A stretch of DNA of 64,000 nucleotides from Hymenobacter terrenus. GTDB taxonomy: Bacteria; Bacteroidota; Bacteroidia; Cytophagales; Hymenobacteraceae. Made by a program: the position numbers and the translations under genes. The stretch covers positions 1 through 64,000 of the forward strand of contig NZ_LATM01000014.1 in assembly GCF_000972495.1 (NCBI RefSeq), given 5' to 3'. Shown in pieces: positions 8,648 to 19,500 of the stretch. The notes below the pieces were generated by a model. It was not told the origin of the DNA. It worked only from the letters and a program-made list of their open reading frames with translations, and did no database searches. The first letter of the stretch is position 1. Each line of letters opens with the position of its first letter.

Positions 8648-8657
8648 CACCCAAAAC

Positions 8658-8692
8658 CCGCCCGCTCCCCAACCGGAAGCGGGCGGCCTTAT
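8658..8692 (+). terminator. Terminator after the immunity-gene cluster
   Basis: CGCCCGCT pairs with AGCGGGCG in a GC-rich stem, followed by CCTTATTT. The T tract is weak. Confidence 0.5.
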
Positions 8693-8715
8693 TTCCAAAC
8701 CACCCCCACAGCAAC

Positions 8716-9412
8716 CTAGTCCACCGGCGCCTCGCCCACCGTCACCGTACTCCCATTGCCCCCGCCCGAGTTGATAATCTTCCGCATCTGCACGTACTCA
8801 TCATACAGCGGCCGGTCAATCAGCTTAAATGCCTTCATGTCCTCATCCAGGGCGCGCAACTCGTCCATCAGCTCATCCAGCAAGTCTTCCAGGCCGCGCC
8901 CGACAGCACCCGCTCATCAATGCTCTTGCGGGCAGCCGGCTGGGCCGTGCAGAAAGCGTCCAGGGCCTCGGCCAGCGGCTGGAGCGCCTTGGGCGTTAGG
9001 CCCTGCTTGGCCAGCTCCGGCACCACATCGGCCCGAGCCGCGCTGCCCAGCACCGACCCCACCACCCCAATAAATGCCAACGGCCGCAGCTTCCGCAGCT
9101 GCTTGTTGCTCAGCGTCACCGACGCTTGCAAGTCGGCATCGCCCAGCCGCGTCGCCACCCGGTTCAGCGGCCCCAGCAGGCCCGGCAGCAGGTCGAGCAG
9201 CCTTTTGCGCGCCGCCAGCGCCCCCTCGGTTAGCTTCTGCGTGCGCTTGGCCGTGCCGCCCCGCGCCCCCGACACCTTGTTGTAAGTCGTAATAACGGTG
9301 CTCAACTGCTCGCCCGCCACCTCACTGGCGCCACAATGGCAACTTTGTTTTCGGCCCCGTAGGCTACCACGCACCCACACATCACCAATCGGTCTTCCTT
9401 GAATTGCTTCAT
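8716..9412 (-). pseudogene. Hypothetical protein gene broken by two frameshifts
   Basis: Three overlapping minus-strand frames join into one plausible protein of about 230 residues. The start ATG 9412 gives MKQFKEDRLVMCGCVVAYGA; this frame fails near 9330, where a second frame takes over with SEVAGEQLSTVITTYNKV and continues through a Leu/Arg-rich helical middle. Near 8898, after RKSIDERVLSGA, a third frame continues LEDLLDELMDELRALDEDM to the end, TVTVGEAPVD. Both junctions are short and neither frame alone reads well, which argues for disruption and against separate genes. The family is unknown to me; the helical build and the ending TVTV-x-x-APV are loosely like the intact gene at 58518-59015. 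Sequencing error cannot be excluded. Confidence 0.65.
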
Positions 9413-9776
9413 CCTTGTTGAATAGAAAAATAGAATAGACCGCGCCGGCCCGCGTCACAAACAATTGCCTGCTGCGCCTAATGTACAGGTTATTCCTTTC
9501 CCACCACCCCTTTGCCAGCCCGCCGAACACCCCTAGCCCCTCCCAAACACCCTTGCCACAAGCCAAAACCCCACGTACTCCCGCCCCAACCCCCGCCGCG
9601 CCCCAACCCCCGCCAGCATTGGGTAGCCGAAATGGTAGCGCCCTCCACTCACGCTACTAGGGCCAACACTACAGTAACAACAAACCCCAGCATCCCCCGA
9701 GTTACAGGTTGCTCGCCTTACATTCACCCCAGTGCACGGTTATCCTGCCCCAACCCCTCCTGAAACGCCTCTCAAC

Positions 9777-10367
9777 ATGAAAAAGCAGCTCGTTGCTCTG
9801 ACGATGACCCTCACATCGTTCACGTCTTTCACAGCGGGCCCCGTCGACCGGATTGGCGTCAAAGGCCCCTTAACTTTCAACAAAACAACGTTCGACCTCA
9901 CCTGGTCCGACAAGCCCAACGCCACCTATTCCATCCAGGAGTACCTACCCCAAGGCGAAACGGCCGAGCGCTTCAACCAGATGCTAACCCTCCATCTATT
10001 CGCCCAGGACACGCCCCTAAAAAGCGCCGTCAACCAGAAGCTGCAGGAGCTGGAAACCCGCAAGCAGACCGACCCCACCTGCAACTACCAGGTCACGGAA
10101 GGCCCCGGCGGCAAAGAATTCATAGTCGACTTCCTGCTTGGAGTAAACACCACCGAAGTCAGCACCATTGTAGAATTCAATATTTACCGCTACAAGCAAG
10201 TCGACCTTGGCAAACAGAAGCAAGGCATCGTCATCTATGCCTACACCAAACGAGCCTACGGCGACCAGGTAACGCCCTTCCTGAAAAACCTGCGCCAGGA
10301 CCGCCCGGCCCTACTAAACAAGATGATTACCGCCCCCATCCCCACCCTCAAGCCTGCCGCGAAGTAG
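9777..10367 (+). CDS. Exported protein of unknown function
   Basis: A 196-residue protein. ATG 9777 is preferred over an upstream in-frame ATG because it begins a clean signal peptide (MKKQLVALTMTLTSFTSFTA). The mature protein has no cysteine cluster and shows one soluble domain: FDLTWSDKPNATYSIQEYLP, a long helix (KSAVNQKLQELETRKQ), and a strand-rich second half ending with KKxAYGDQVTPFL-like and ALLNKMITAPIPTLKP segments. The pattern (N-terminal strand, helix, YAYTKRAY strand) resembles small periplasmic proteins of Bacteroidota, but I cannot name the family. It stands alone, ahead of a 560-base gene-free stretch. Confidence 0.65.
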   Translation: MKKQLVALTMTLTSFTSFTAGPVDRIGVKGPLTFNKTTFDLTWSDKPNATYSIQEYLPQGETAERFNQMLTLHLFAQDTPLKSAVNQKLQELETRKQTDPTCNYQVTEGPGGKEFIVDFLLGVNTTEVSTIVEFNIYRYKQVDLGKQKQGIVIYAYTKRAYGDQVTPFLKNLRQDRPALLNKMITAPIPTLKPAAK

Positions 10368-10928
10368 CGCATCCCCACGCATCCCGACCGCAAAAAAATA
10401 CCTACCCGCCCAACCCTCCATCTGGCAGCCCGCTCACCAAACATAATAAAACGGTCACAGCCCCCTATCGGGCTACTTATCGCCGGAGCACCCAACCAAT
10501 ACTCAAGCAGACGGTGACAGAGTTAAGTCCTCGCAACGAGCAGCCCGCCGGCTCGCATTGCGCAGCTACCGCCGCTCCGCTCCATTCCCGCCCGGCCGCC
10601 GCTTCTTGGCAGAATCAAATTTTTATCCTACTTAGCTCCTCCTCTGGAACAAGGTTGGCCTGAATTATGCTTCCGTATTTTTCAGCACCACCTCTTCACA
10701 AACATAGCCCTTCTTGCTTATCTTTTGGGGGTTTAGTAAAAAAAATTGTACGTATTAACTCTGATATCTTTCATCCGGTGCAACTATTCGTTCGCCGATT
10801 ACTTTACGAGGTTCATCCAAAAAAATCATACTTCCGCTGCGTCATCTGATTTAAGTCAGTAACTTTCCAAGCGGAAACGCCAACCTTCCTTTTTTGGCAA
10901 TCCTTTCTATCCTTTTCACACCCCTCCC
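10368..10928. other. Gene-free stretch with a candidate promoter for the GH43 gene
   Basis: No supported gene; a 60-codon frame at 10667-10849 has random composition. A TTG at 10746-10748 and TATCTTTC at 10765-10772 (16-base gap) approximate the Bacteroidota -33/-7 pair, about 155 bases ahead of the GH43 start. Several A/T tracts follow. Confidence 0.3.
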
Positions 10929-12479
10929 GTGTCAATCGAACTAGAACTGGCGGCCCCACTGGCCCCCTTCACCGTTGGCGTTTCGCCCGAAGTAGCCCCG
11001 GCTCCCGCCCGCTCCTACGACCATGTCGTCCTGCCTGGCGACTTTCCCGACCCCACCATCACTAAAATCGGTGATACCTACTGGGCCAGCGCTACGTCGG
11101 CCGAATGGGGCGCCGTATTCCCCCTCTTCACCTCCAAAAACCTGTTGGATTGGGAGCTGGTCGGCCACGTCTTCCCCGATAAACTGCCTGACTGGGCCGG
11201 CTCCAACTTCTGGGCTCCCGAGTTCTATCAGGAAAACGGCCGCACCTACGTCTACTACACCGCCCGCCAGAAAGGCGGCGTGCTCTGCGTAGGCGTCGCC
11301 AGCGCCGACCGCCCCGAAGGTCCCTACCACGACCACGGCCCCCTCATAGGCCAGGAAGCCGGTTCCATCGACGGCTTCGCCATGCCCGACGAGAACGGCG
11401 ACCTCTACCTCATCTGGAAAGAAGACGGCAACTCCTGCCACCAAGATACCCCCATCTGGGCCCAGCGCCTCAATCCCGAGCGCACCGCCCTCATCGGCGA
11501 AGCCACCGAGCTTTTCGAGAACGACGCCCGCTGGGAAGGCCCACTAGTGGAAGGCTCTGCCTTGGTGCGCCACGACGGCTGGTTCTACATGTTCTACGCC
11601 GGCAACAGCTGCTGCGGCAAAAGCTGCAACTACGCCACCGGCGTAGCCCGCTCCCGCAAGCTCCTCGGCCCTTGGGAAAAGTATGAGCAGAACCCCATCC
11701 TCGACCGCAACACCACCTGGAAATGCCCCGGCCACGGCACCGTGACTGAAATGGACGGCCGCTGGTTCCTCCTCCACCACGCCTACCTCGCCGACAGTCA
11801 CGAGTTCGTCGGCCGCCAGGGCCTCCTCAGCGAGTTCACCTGGAACGCCCAAGGTTGGCCTGAGTTCGTCAACCGCAGCCCTCAAGCTGCCCCCCTCACC
11901 AACGTGGCCGCCCTCAACGTGGCCGACGAGTTCGAAGGCGACGAGCTGGGCCTGGAATGGCAGTGGCCCATCATCAGCCCCAAGCCCACCACCACCGTCC
12001 GCGATGGTCAGCTGCGCTTGGCTGCCGGCTCCTCGCGCCTCGGCACCCTGCTCGCCCGCCGCACTCACGTGGCCACCTATAAAGCTGCCACCACCCTCGA
12101 TTTCGCCAGCCTGCCCGCTGATACCTTCGCCGGTCTCGCCGCCGTCGGTGACCCCTACAACGCCCTCGCCCTGATGGCCGGCAACGGCCAGGTGCAAATC
12201 TGGCACGTGAAAAGCGGCAAGCAGCAGTGCCTCGCTCAAGCCTTCATCGAGCCCTGCGACACCATCACCCTCCGCCTCGAAGTGTGGGGCGGCCAACGCT
12301 ACCGCTTCGCCTACAGCACCGACGGCGCCACCTGGCAGCCTCTGCCCACCGAAAGCTTCACCCTCAACGGCACCTACCTTCCCCCCTGGGACCGGGGCGT
12401 CCGCGTCGCCCTCGTCGCCCAAGGCACCGAAGGCACCGCCGCCACCTTCAACAACTTCATTATCCGCAACCAGCGGTAA
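10929..12479 (+). CDS. Glycoside hydrolase family 43 protein (beta-xylosidase/arabinofuranosidase type)
   Basis: A 516-residue protein starting at GTG 10929. The five-bladed propeller catalytic domain covers about residues 28-320. Visible key residues: D41 in PGDFPDP (catalytic base), D148 in GSIDGF (pKa modulator) and E208 in LVEGSALV, at the place of the usual EGP general acid. Residues 335-516 form a beta-sandwich (EFEGDELGLEWQW at its start and FNNFIIRNQR at its end) as in GH43 enzymes with a C-terminal concanavalin-like domain. There is no signal peptide, so it probably acts in the cytoplasm on imported pentose oligosaccharides. No SusC/SusD pair lies nearby, so it stands outside a polysaccharide utilisation locus. 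Exact substrate is not predictable. Confidence 0.88.
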   Translation: MSIELELAAPLAPFTVGVSPEVAPAPARSYDHVVLPGDFPDPTITKIGDTYWASATSAEWGAVFPLFTSKNLLDWELVGHVFPDKLPDWAGSNFWAPEFYQENGRTYVYYTARQKGGVLCVGVASADRPEGPYHDHGPLIGQEAGSIDGFAMPDENGDLYLIWKEDGNSCHQDTPIWAQRLNPERTALIGEATELFENDARWEGPLVEGSALVRHDGWFYMFYAGNSCCGKSCNYATGVARSRKLLGPWEKYEQNPILDRNTTWKCPGHGTVTEMDGRWFLLHHAYLADSHEFVGRQGLLSEFTWNAQGWPEFVNRSPQAAPLTNVAALNVADEFEGDELGLEWQWPIISPKPTTTVRDGQLRLAAGSSRLGTLLARRTHVATYKAATTLDFASLPADTFAGLAAVGDPYNALALMAGNGQVQIWHVKSGKQQCLAQAFIEPCDTITLRLEVWGGQRYRFAYSTDGATWQPLPTESFTLNGTYLPPWDRGVRVALVAQGTEGTAATFNNFIIRNQR

Positions 12480-12494
12480 CTCCCGATTCACTTC

Positions 12495-12534
12495 AAAAAG
12501 CCCGGCCGCCCCATCAGGCGGCCGGGCTTTTTTA
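12495..12534 (+). terminator. Terminator of the GH43 gene
   Basis: A 16-bp stem (AAAAAGCCCGGCCGCC with its complement) and a CATCA-type loop, ending in a T run. Confidence 0.9.
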
Positions 12535-12730
12535 TTGACCCCGTTCTAACACATGGCCGGAAGAGAACCTTACTTCCTCTTCCAAGGCGAGGGGAACCAA
12601 GTAGCAGGTTTACAACGAGGCGATGCCAAGTGTGTGGTCTCTACTTACCCGTGCGGGCTAATTTAAACTACTCCTGAAGGCTTAAGGCGAATCGGGCGAT
12701 GAGGCACCTTGGGGAGCATTGCCCAATCCG

Positions 12731-12775
12731 AAAACAACAACGCCCGGCACATCTGTGCCGGGCGTTGTTGTTTTT
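12731..12775. terminator. Bidirectional terminator hairpin
   Basis: A perfect stem built on AACAACGCCCGGCAC with a 4-base ATCT loop, A-rich on the left and T-rich on the right, directly after the stop of the minus-strand gene at 12791. The 200 bases between the two terminators hold nothing I can name. Confidence 0.85.
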
Positions 12776-12790
12776 ACTCTCCTATTTAAT

Positions 12791-13432
12791 CTAACGGCGG
12801 CGATGCTTCTTGCTGCTGGCCTTCGATTTTGAAGAGCTGCTTTTCTTAGTCGATTTGTGGGCGCTGCTTTTTTTCGAGCTGCTCTTTCTAGCAGTAGTAT
12901 GCTTACTCTTCCTCGTGCTCTTGCTAGCCTTGGCACGGGCAGATGACTTGGCTTTCGACTTTGATTTGCTTGTCTTAGTGCTGTGGGTAGTTGACTTGTG
13001 AGATTTAGCCTTGTGGCTGGAGCGGCGCGACGAGTGGCGGGCCGCACGGCGGGCCTCGGCTCTGGCTTCGGCGCGCGACTCTTCGCGGCGGGCAGCGGCC
13101 CGGCGAGCGGCCAGCATCTCGGTGTGGCGAGCCTCATAGCTACGAGTAGTGTGGGCCGGCACAACGGCTTCGCGGGCTTCCTCCGCCGACTCGGCGTAGT
13201 GCGCGGTCACATCCGATTCTGGAGCGGCGGTGTTATCTTCTTCAACGGCTTTGGGAGCCTCTGTCACAATCTTTTTGCGACGCACCGGCATCAGGAAATC
13301 CCGTTCGGCCCGTTCGCGTAAGCTCAGATTTTCTTCGCCGGGCAGCTTCGTAACAGGAATGGCTTTCTCGTTTTGAGCCTGGGCTCCGCTCCAAGTGAGC
13401 AGCAGCGAAAGGATGATTAAGAAGTGCTTCAT
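12791..13432 (-). CDS. Exported Lys/Ser/Arg-rich low-complexity protein
   Basis: A 213-residue protein with a clear signal peptide (MKHFLIILSLLLTWSGAQA). Residues 25-80 are mixed and partly acidic; residues 95-135 are Ala/Arg/Glu-rich and probably one long helix; residues 136-213 are almost only Lys, Ser, Thr, Ala and Arg in histone-H1-like repeats (SKSKAKSSARAKASKS) ending KKHRRR. Such tails bind nucleic acids or anionic polysaccharide in general; with a signal peptide the likely site is the periplasm or cell surface, where it could bind LPS, extracellular DNA or capsule. No enzymatic domain is present. It is preceded by the A2M gene on the same strand but 130 bases apart. Confidence 0.75.
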   Translation of the reverse strand: MKHFLIILSLLLTWSGAQAQNEKAIPVTKLPGEENLSLRERAERDFLMPVRRKKIVTEAPKAVEEDNTAAPESDVTAHYAESAEEAREAVVPAHTTRSYEARHTEMLAARRAAARREESRAEARAEARRAARHSSRRSSHKAKSHKSTTHSTKTSKSKSKAKSSARAKASKSTRKSKHTTARKSSSKKSSAHKSTKKSSSSKSKASSKKHRRR

Positions 13433-13562
13433 AGAACAAAAAAGTAAAAACTATGGAAGACAAATCTACAGTCTACCCCGGCTAGATGCAACCCTGACGC
13501 GGTTTTAACCGCTCAGAAGGCTGTTTCCGCAGTCCAAGGGCCTGATTTACCCGTTCGCCGGC

Positions 13563-16500
13563 TTAGCGGGCTACCTGCAGCCGCCGACCTGCCGAATGCG
13601 CCCCAAATTCCGGCGCGTACAGGCACCGCACCTCGCTCAGCCCCCCGGAAAAGTCGCCCGCCTGCGCCCCCCGCAGCCGGTATTCAAACACGTGCGTTCC
13701 GCGTGGCACCTCACTCAAAAAGAAGCTTGTAGCTGCGTCACGTGGCGACTCATAGTAGCCCAGCCCGTTCTGGTAGTGGTAGCCACTGGTCTGGTTAATG
13801 GGTTCCAGCCCGGCGGCGCGCTGATCTTTCAGATGCACGTACTCCAGAGCGCGGTCGGTGCGCAGTACCAGGCGAACCACCAAAGTTTCGCCTACCGTGA
13901 GCGGCTTGCCGGCCCCAATTTTTTCCAATAATGGTCCTCCCGGCGTGCGGGTCTCCCGGTAGAGTTGGCGCTCTAGGCTGAGCGACGTTGCGGCCGGCGC
14001 CACCTTGTCAATATCTTCGAAATATTGCCAGTAGAGCGCCCCCCACGCTACGCCCGCGTCGGGCTTGGCGATAGTGACTTTGCCCTGCGCCGGCTGCACC
14101 TCCGCGGCCGGCCAGTTAGTCTTAAAGTAGCCAGTACCCGCCTGCGCCGCCTCGGGCCGGATGGCCTGCTCTCCGACGGTGATTTGCAATGGCTGGGTGG
14201 GCGCCAGCCAGTCGCTGCCGCGTAGCAACAGGGCGTAGCAGGCGTCGGCCGTGGCGCGGGTGCTTTCCCAGTTGTGCGTCTGCTTCTGCTTGAGTAGCCA
14301 AAGCTTCATTTCATCCACCGATTTCTGGTCCTTTTTCACCTCATCAAACACCTCAATGAGCGTAGCCTGCGTTTCGGTCGGAGCTTCGCGCCAGTAGTAG
14401 CCGCCACGCACTTCCTTCCAGTACATGCCCAACTCGGGCGAGTGCAGGGCGTTTTCGGCAAGGCCACGGAGGATTTCCTGCGCTGCCGGGTTGGCTTTGC
14501 TTTCGCGGAAAAGCAACAGCGCTATCTGGGCTTGCAGGTAGCGCGTCTGGGTCGGCCAGTACTTGGCGGCCTGCCCCCGGTAATAGGCATAGGCTAGTTT
14601 CGAGGGCGCGGTGGCGGCCTGCTGCGGCCAGAAGCTGCGGGCGTACAACGCCTGAATCTGCAAGTCGCCGAGGTGGTCGTCGGTCAGCTTCACGTTTTTG
14701 ACGCGGCGCAGTTCGGCATAGTCACGAGTGGTGGCTTCGTCGAGGTAGCGCAGGGCGCTTTGCAGAATGTCCTGAGCTATTTCGTCCTGGCTGGCATCGA
14801 AAGCACCCAGCCGCTTCAGCTTACCAAACCCGGCCACGATGAGCTGGGTGATGTAGCGGTCGTCGGGCATCTTCTCAAACCACGGGAATGCGCCGCTGCT
14901 CGCCTGCATTCGTTGCAGCTTGGTGAGGGCCGCGGCCGTTTCGGTGCGCAGGCGGGCTTCGTCAAACAGCGCGCTCAGGCGGGTCAGGCGCTCGGTTTCG
15001 CCTTGGGCATCGCGCACCCAGGGCGTCTCTTGCAATAGCAGATTCTTTAGCTCCTGGTTTTGGGCCAACTTGCTGGCTAAGGCATTTTTCTGGGCGGCGG
15101 TGCCACTTTGCGCCTGGCGCGTCCACTCAGCCAGTATGGTTTTGAAGCGCGGGTTGGCTTTGAGAATCTGGGCCGCCAGCAGGTTGGCATAAAGGCGGCT
15201 GAAGACCTGCTCGGAGTGTTCGTAAGGGTACTCCATCAAATACGGCAGGCTTTGCACGGCGTACCAGGCGGGGTTAGCCGTCATCTCCAGCGTGAGGCCG
15301 TAGTTACGGCGCGTGGGGCTGCTGGTGCTGGTCAGCTTTTGCAGCTCAAACGTGCGGGTGCCGGGTCCCACGATGGGCAAAGGCAGGCTCTCAGTGACGA
15401 GAATGCGGTTGGGCAACACCGGCAGGGTGTTTTCCTCGCCGTCGGTGAAATTGGTGCTTGGTGCCTGGTGCTGGGTGCCGGACTTTTTACCCTTACGCTT
15501 AGTATTTCTATCCTCCTTATCAGGCATCAAGCTCCCTGCACTCACAACTACCCGATACGTCACGGCGGCTGGCGCGAAGTCAGCAGGCACGCTGATTTCC
15601 CAGCTCAGACTGATGCTCTGGTGCGCGGCGGCTGAAATGGCTTGCTGGGTGTTGCCTTTCAGCAACTGGCTGGTGAGGTCCTGGCCCGTGACGGCATCGA
15701 GCAGAAAGAGCTGCGCGGTGCCGCCGGTGGCGCGGTCGGCGAGGTTTGAGAACTTGGCGGGGAAGCTGAACGTGTCGCCCTGCCGGAAAAAGCGCGGCGC
15801 ATTGGGCGTAATCTGGATTTCCTTCTGGGTGACGAGCTGCCGGGCGAGTTGGCCGCGGTGCAGGCTCTTATCGTGAGCCAGGGCCAGCAGCTGCCAGCGC
15901 GTCACGGCCTCCGGCATCTGAAATTCAAGCACGATGTCGCCGTTCTTATCCGTGCGCAAAGCTGGCTGCCAGAAGGCCGTTTCGCGGAAGTCACTGCGAG
16001 CAGGCACGGCGGTAAGGTCGGGGGCCGCGCCTTTAGCCGGTCGACTGCTCATAGCAGCATCAGCTGAATTACCTGCTGCTGATGTTTCCACAAATCCAGC
16101 ATGTCTTTCGTCATCACTCAGCCTCACTGACGAGGCCATTGGTGCGGGCACGCGGAGGGCCTCTTCCATCATCCCACCCCCACTAGCCTTGTCAACGGCT
16201 CCATAAGGCTGCCCACCGATAGAACGTTTTTTGCCCATCACCCTCCTATACTGTGGTCTTGCGTCGAGAAAGGACTCGGTATCATAACTCAGTATTGGGT
16301 ATTGTATATCAACTGGCCGTTCCTTTGTTGCTGTGTAGACAAGGGGTGATGAGTTCAACTCCCTAAATTCTCCCTGCCACGCGAACTGTGCCGGACTGTA
16401 GCCTTGCCCGGACTCCAGCTCCATAAAGCTGTGCGGCCGGAAAATATCCAGGCTCTGGTCATACAGTGTTGCCAACAGTTCCGCTTCCGCCGCTTTGCCG

Positions 16501-19500
16501 TTGGCTTGGTGAATGGTGACGCGCCAGGTTTCCTTCTGGCCCGGCTGCAGCCGGTTGCGGAAGGTACTGATGGCGAGCTGCAGCGGCTGCGGCTTGTCGG
16601 CTACCTGCACTTCGGCATCGTGGCGGTAGAGGTGGTTGTCGCGCACCTGCGTAGTGTGAATGTAGAGTGGCCCAACGGCGGTGGTAGGACCGCTTTCAAG
16701 GCTCAGACGGCGTTGCTCGTTGGCATTCAGCGTGAGCCACTCCTGACGCAGCAACTTGCCTTCGCGCTCCACTTCCAGTAGCACGCGGGTGCCGGCTTCG
16801 CTGCTGCCCAGCAGCAGGGTGGCGGGTTGGCCGGGCGCCACCGTGTCTTGCAAAACCACGACCCAATCGGGAGTGGCAAAGGGGACCGTAGCGCCTCCCG
16901 AATCGTAAAGCGTGAAATCGAGCCACGCCCGGGCCGAATCGGCGCCCGCCGCCTGCGCTTCGAGGCGGTAGCGGCCGGTGGGCAGCGCTGCCAACGCCGC
17001 TTTCAGGTCCAGTGCCGTACTACTCTTGGTGTCAAATGGCAACGTGCTGACCAGCTCCGGTTGGGCTTCATTGTCCTTGGTTTCGGGGGCGGGGCCGGGC
17101 ACACCGGGCGGGTTGGGGCGGTAGCGGCGGGCCAGCAGGCGCAGGGTACCGGCGGCGGGCAGCGTCTCCCCCGTGGCGTTGGTGCCCAGTAGGGTGAACA
17201 TGGGCAAGCGCTGCCTATCGACCAATTCGGACCCTACTATACTTATAGTAAGCGGGTTGCGGCCGATGGGAAAGCTGCGGTTGCCGGTACGGGTTTCGCC
17301 GGCCGCGTCGGTTACGTCGGCCGTTATTTCAAACAGATAGCCCGGCTCCCAGTCACGTCGGTCCACCGTCGGGGGCACCAGCGGCGGCGTGAAAGAGATG
17401 CTGAAGCGGCCCTCGACATCGGTGGTAGTAGTGCCGTGGGCAATTTCCTGACTTGTGTTACGGGTCGGCCGGTACGAGGTCCGTCCGGGCCAGCCGTAGT
17501 AGTCGAACATAGGCAACAACTCACGCCGCACAACGCGGTAGCTGACCGTGGCTCCGTCGGTGGCCTGCCCGGCGTAGGCACGGGCCTGCCCGCCCATCGT
17601 CAGCGGCTGGCCCAATTGAGGCCGGCCGGGTACCGAATCCAGCTTAACCAGAAAAGTGGGTCGCTTGTAATCTTCCACCGCGAAGCCGATGGCGCCGTGG
17701 TCGGTTTGCAGGCTCATTTCGCCATTCAGCAGGCCGGTGGGCAATACCACGGAGCCATCAAAACTGCCAAACTCGGAGGTCGTGAAGGACAGTGTCCATA
17801 CGGTTTGGCCGTTCACGTCCAGCAGCCGCACACTCAGCGGCTGTTTCGATACGAGGGTGCTCTTCGCGCGCAAGCTTTCGGTCAGGATTCCTTTGAAATA
17901 CAGCGTCTGGCCGGGCCGGTAAATGGCCCGGTCGGTGAAGAGAAACGTGCGGCGCTGAGTTACCTCGTTCGCAGAACCCTCCGTCGGGATGTAGTATCCG
18001 TTCTGAATGGGCACCAGCAAGGTGTCCTTGCCCTGCCACACCCGCACCTCCTCCAAACGCTCTTCGTTCTGCTGCGTATCTACCGACGCCCCAGCCGCCA
18101 CTGCTATCTCGCCGCCCGCATTTGAAGTCAACAGCTTACTTCGCCGGTACTCATTATTCTGTTTCGCCTGGTTGTATAGAATGTAGTTGGCGTAGGCATT
18201 CACCCCGGCCGCGGGCACCCCGTTCTGACGATTCAGCATCAGCAACGTGACAAGGCGGCCCCGTGGACTTCTTCGCTCAACACTACTCAATTTGCTGGCT
18301 CCCAGCAGGCCGTAGGTCGTCACCAGGCCGGGGCGTGACGCCATGGGCCTGGCAGCCTGATTACTGATGACCAGCATGTAATATCCTACCGGCAGCGCCG
18401 CCCCCGCCGTAGCGAATCGTTGTTCCTTGTAGTTGAGTGGATGCGGCGGCACGGGAATCGCCCACGTAGCGGCCGGCTTGCCGCTCACGACACGTGCCTG
18501 CCACCTATCTCGCTGCTCGGGACTAAGCCTATCCTCTCCCCGCCACTCTTTCAGCGAAATCCGGTAGGCCCAGGCGTGTAGCTCAGTCACATTACGGGCC
18601 TTCACATCAAGCCGCCAGGGCTGGTTGGGAACGACAATATTGCCCCCCGAAAACGACACTTCGGGCCGTTGAATTTGCTCTCTTATATGCTGCGCCAGCG
18701 CGGCGCCACGCGACTTTGGAAACCGGGCTTCGGCCTCCTGAGCCAGCTTCACGGCGGCCACCGGGTCGGTTTCGCGCAGACTTTCGGCCCGGCGAGCCAT
18801 GAATTCCGTGCTGATGGGCAGCGCCTTATACGTCTCGGCCAGGCGCACCAGGGCTGGTTCGTAGTAAGCAGCCAAGTCCGTATTCTGGGTGAGGGTGTGC
18901 AGGTAATCAATACGGCTCAGGTCCACATCGGCCAGCGCGGCCAGGTTTTGGGGAGCCAGCTGCTGGCGCGAAGCCATGAGGCGCTGCAAGAGGCGCAGCG
19001 CGTGCAGCTGCCCGTTTAGCGAGTCCGGGGCCGGGGCCAGTAGGCGCAGCGCGGCAAACTCGGCCGCCGTCCCAAACAGCTTCGGATCAGTAAGCTGAAA
19101 CTGCTGCTCGGGCCGGGTTACGTACAGTTCCCGGTTTTTCAGTCCCTCAATAGCGCGCTGGGCCAGCAGGTCATACAAGGTGGGGCGCAGGGCCCGGCCT
19201 TCGGCATCGCCGCCAATGGCCAGGTCGCCGAGGGCCGCCAGGGTAGTAGTGAGCTGCTCTTGGGGCGAGTCCTCCACCGACTGGTAGTAGTGCCGCACAA
19301 TGGCCGAGCCCAGCCGGCTCAAGTCCCAGGTAGCGAGGCCGGTGCCAGCGTCGGCGGCGCCACTGGGGCCGGTAGTGGAGGCTGCACCGGCCGTGCGCTC
19401 GTAGATGCGGTAGCGGTTATGGTTTAAATAATACGTGTACTGCTCGGCCAGCAGAGAGTGCAGAATGGGCCGGGCGGGGAAAGTAGCGGTGGGTAGCTCC

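Noticed and set aside
5389..10400. Integrated element with attachment sites at tRNA-Arg
   Set aside because: No integrase gene and no repeat of the tRNA 3' end downstream was found by eye, so only a loose accessory patch is claimed.
10667..10849. Small plus-strand ORF before the GH43 gene
   Set aside because: Composition is random, no conserved pattern, and it covers the probable promoter region.
10929..12479. Polysaccharide utilisation locus around the GH43 enzyme
   Set aside because: No SusC/SusD pair, no further glycosidase and no sensor regulator adjacent; the enzyme has no export signal.
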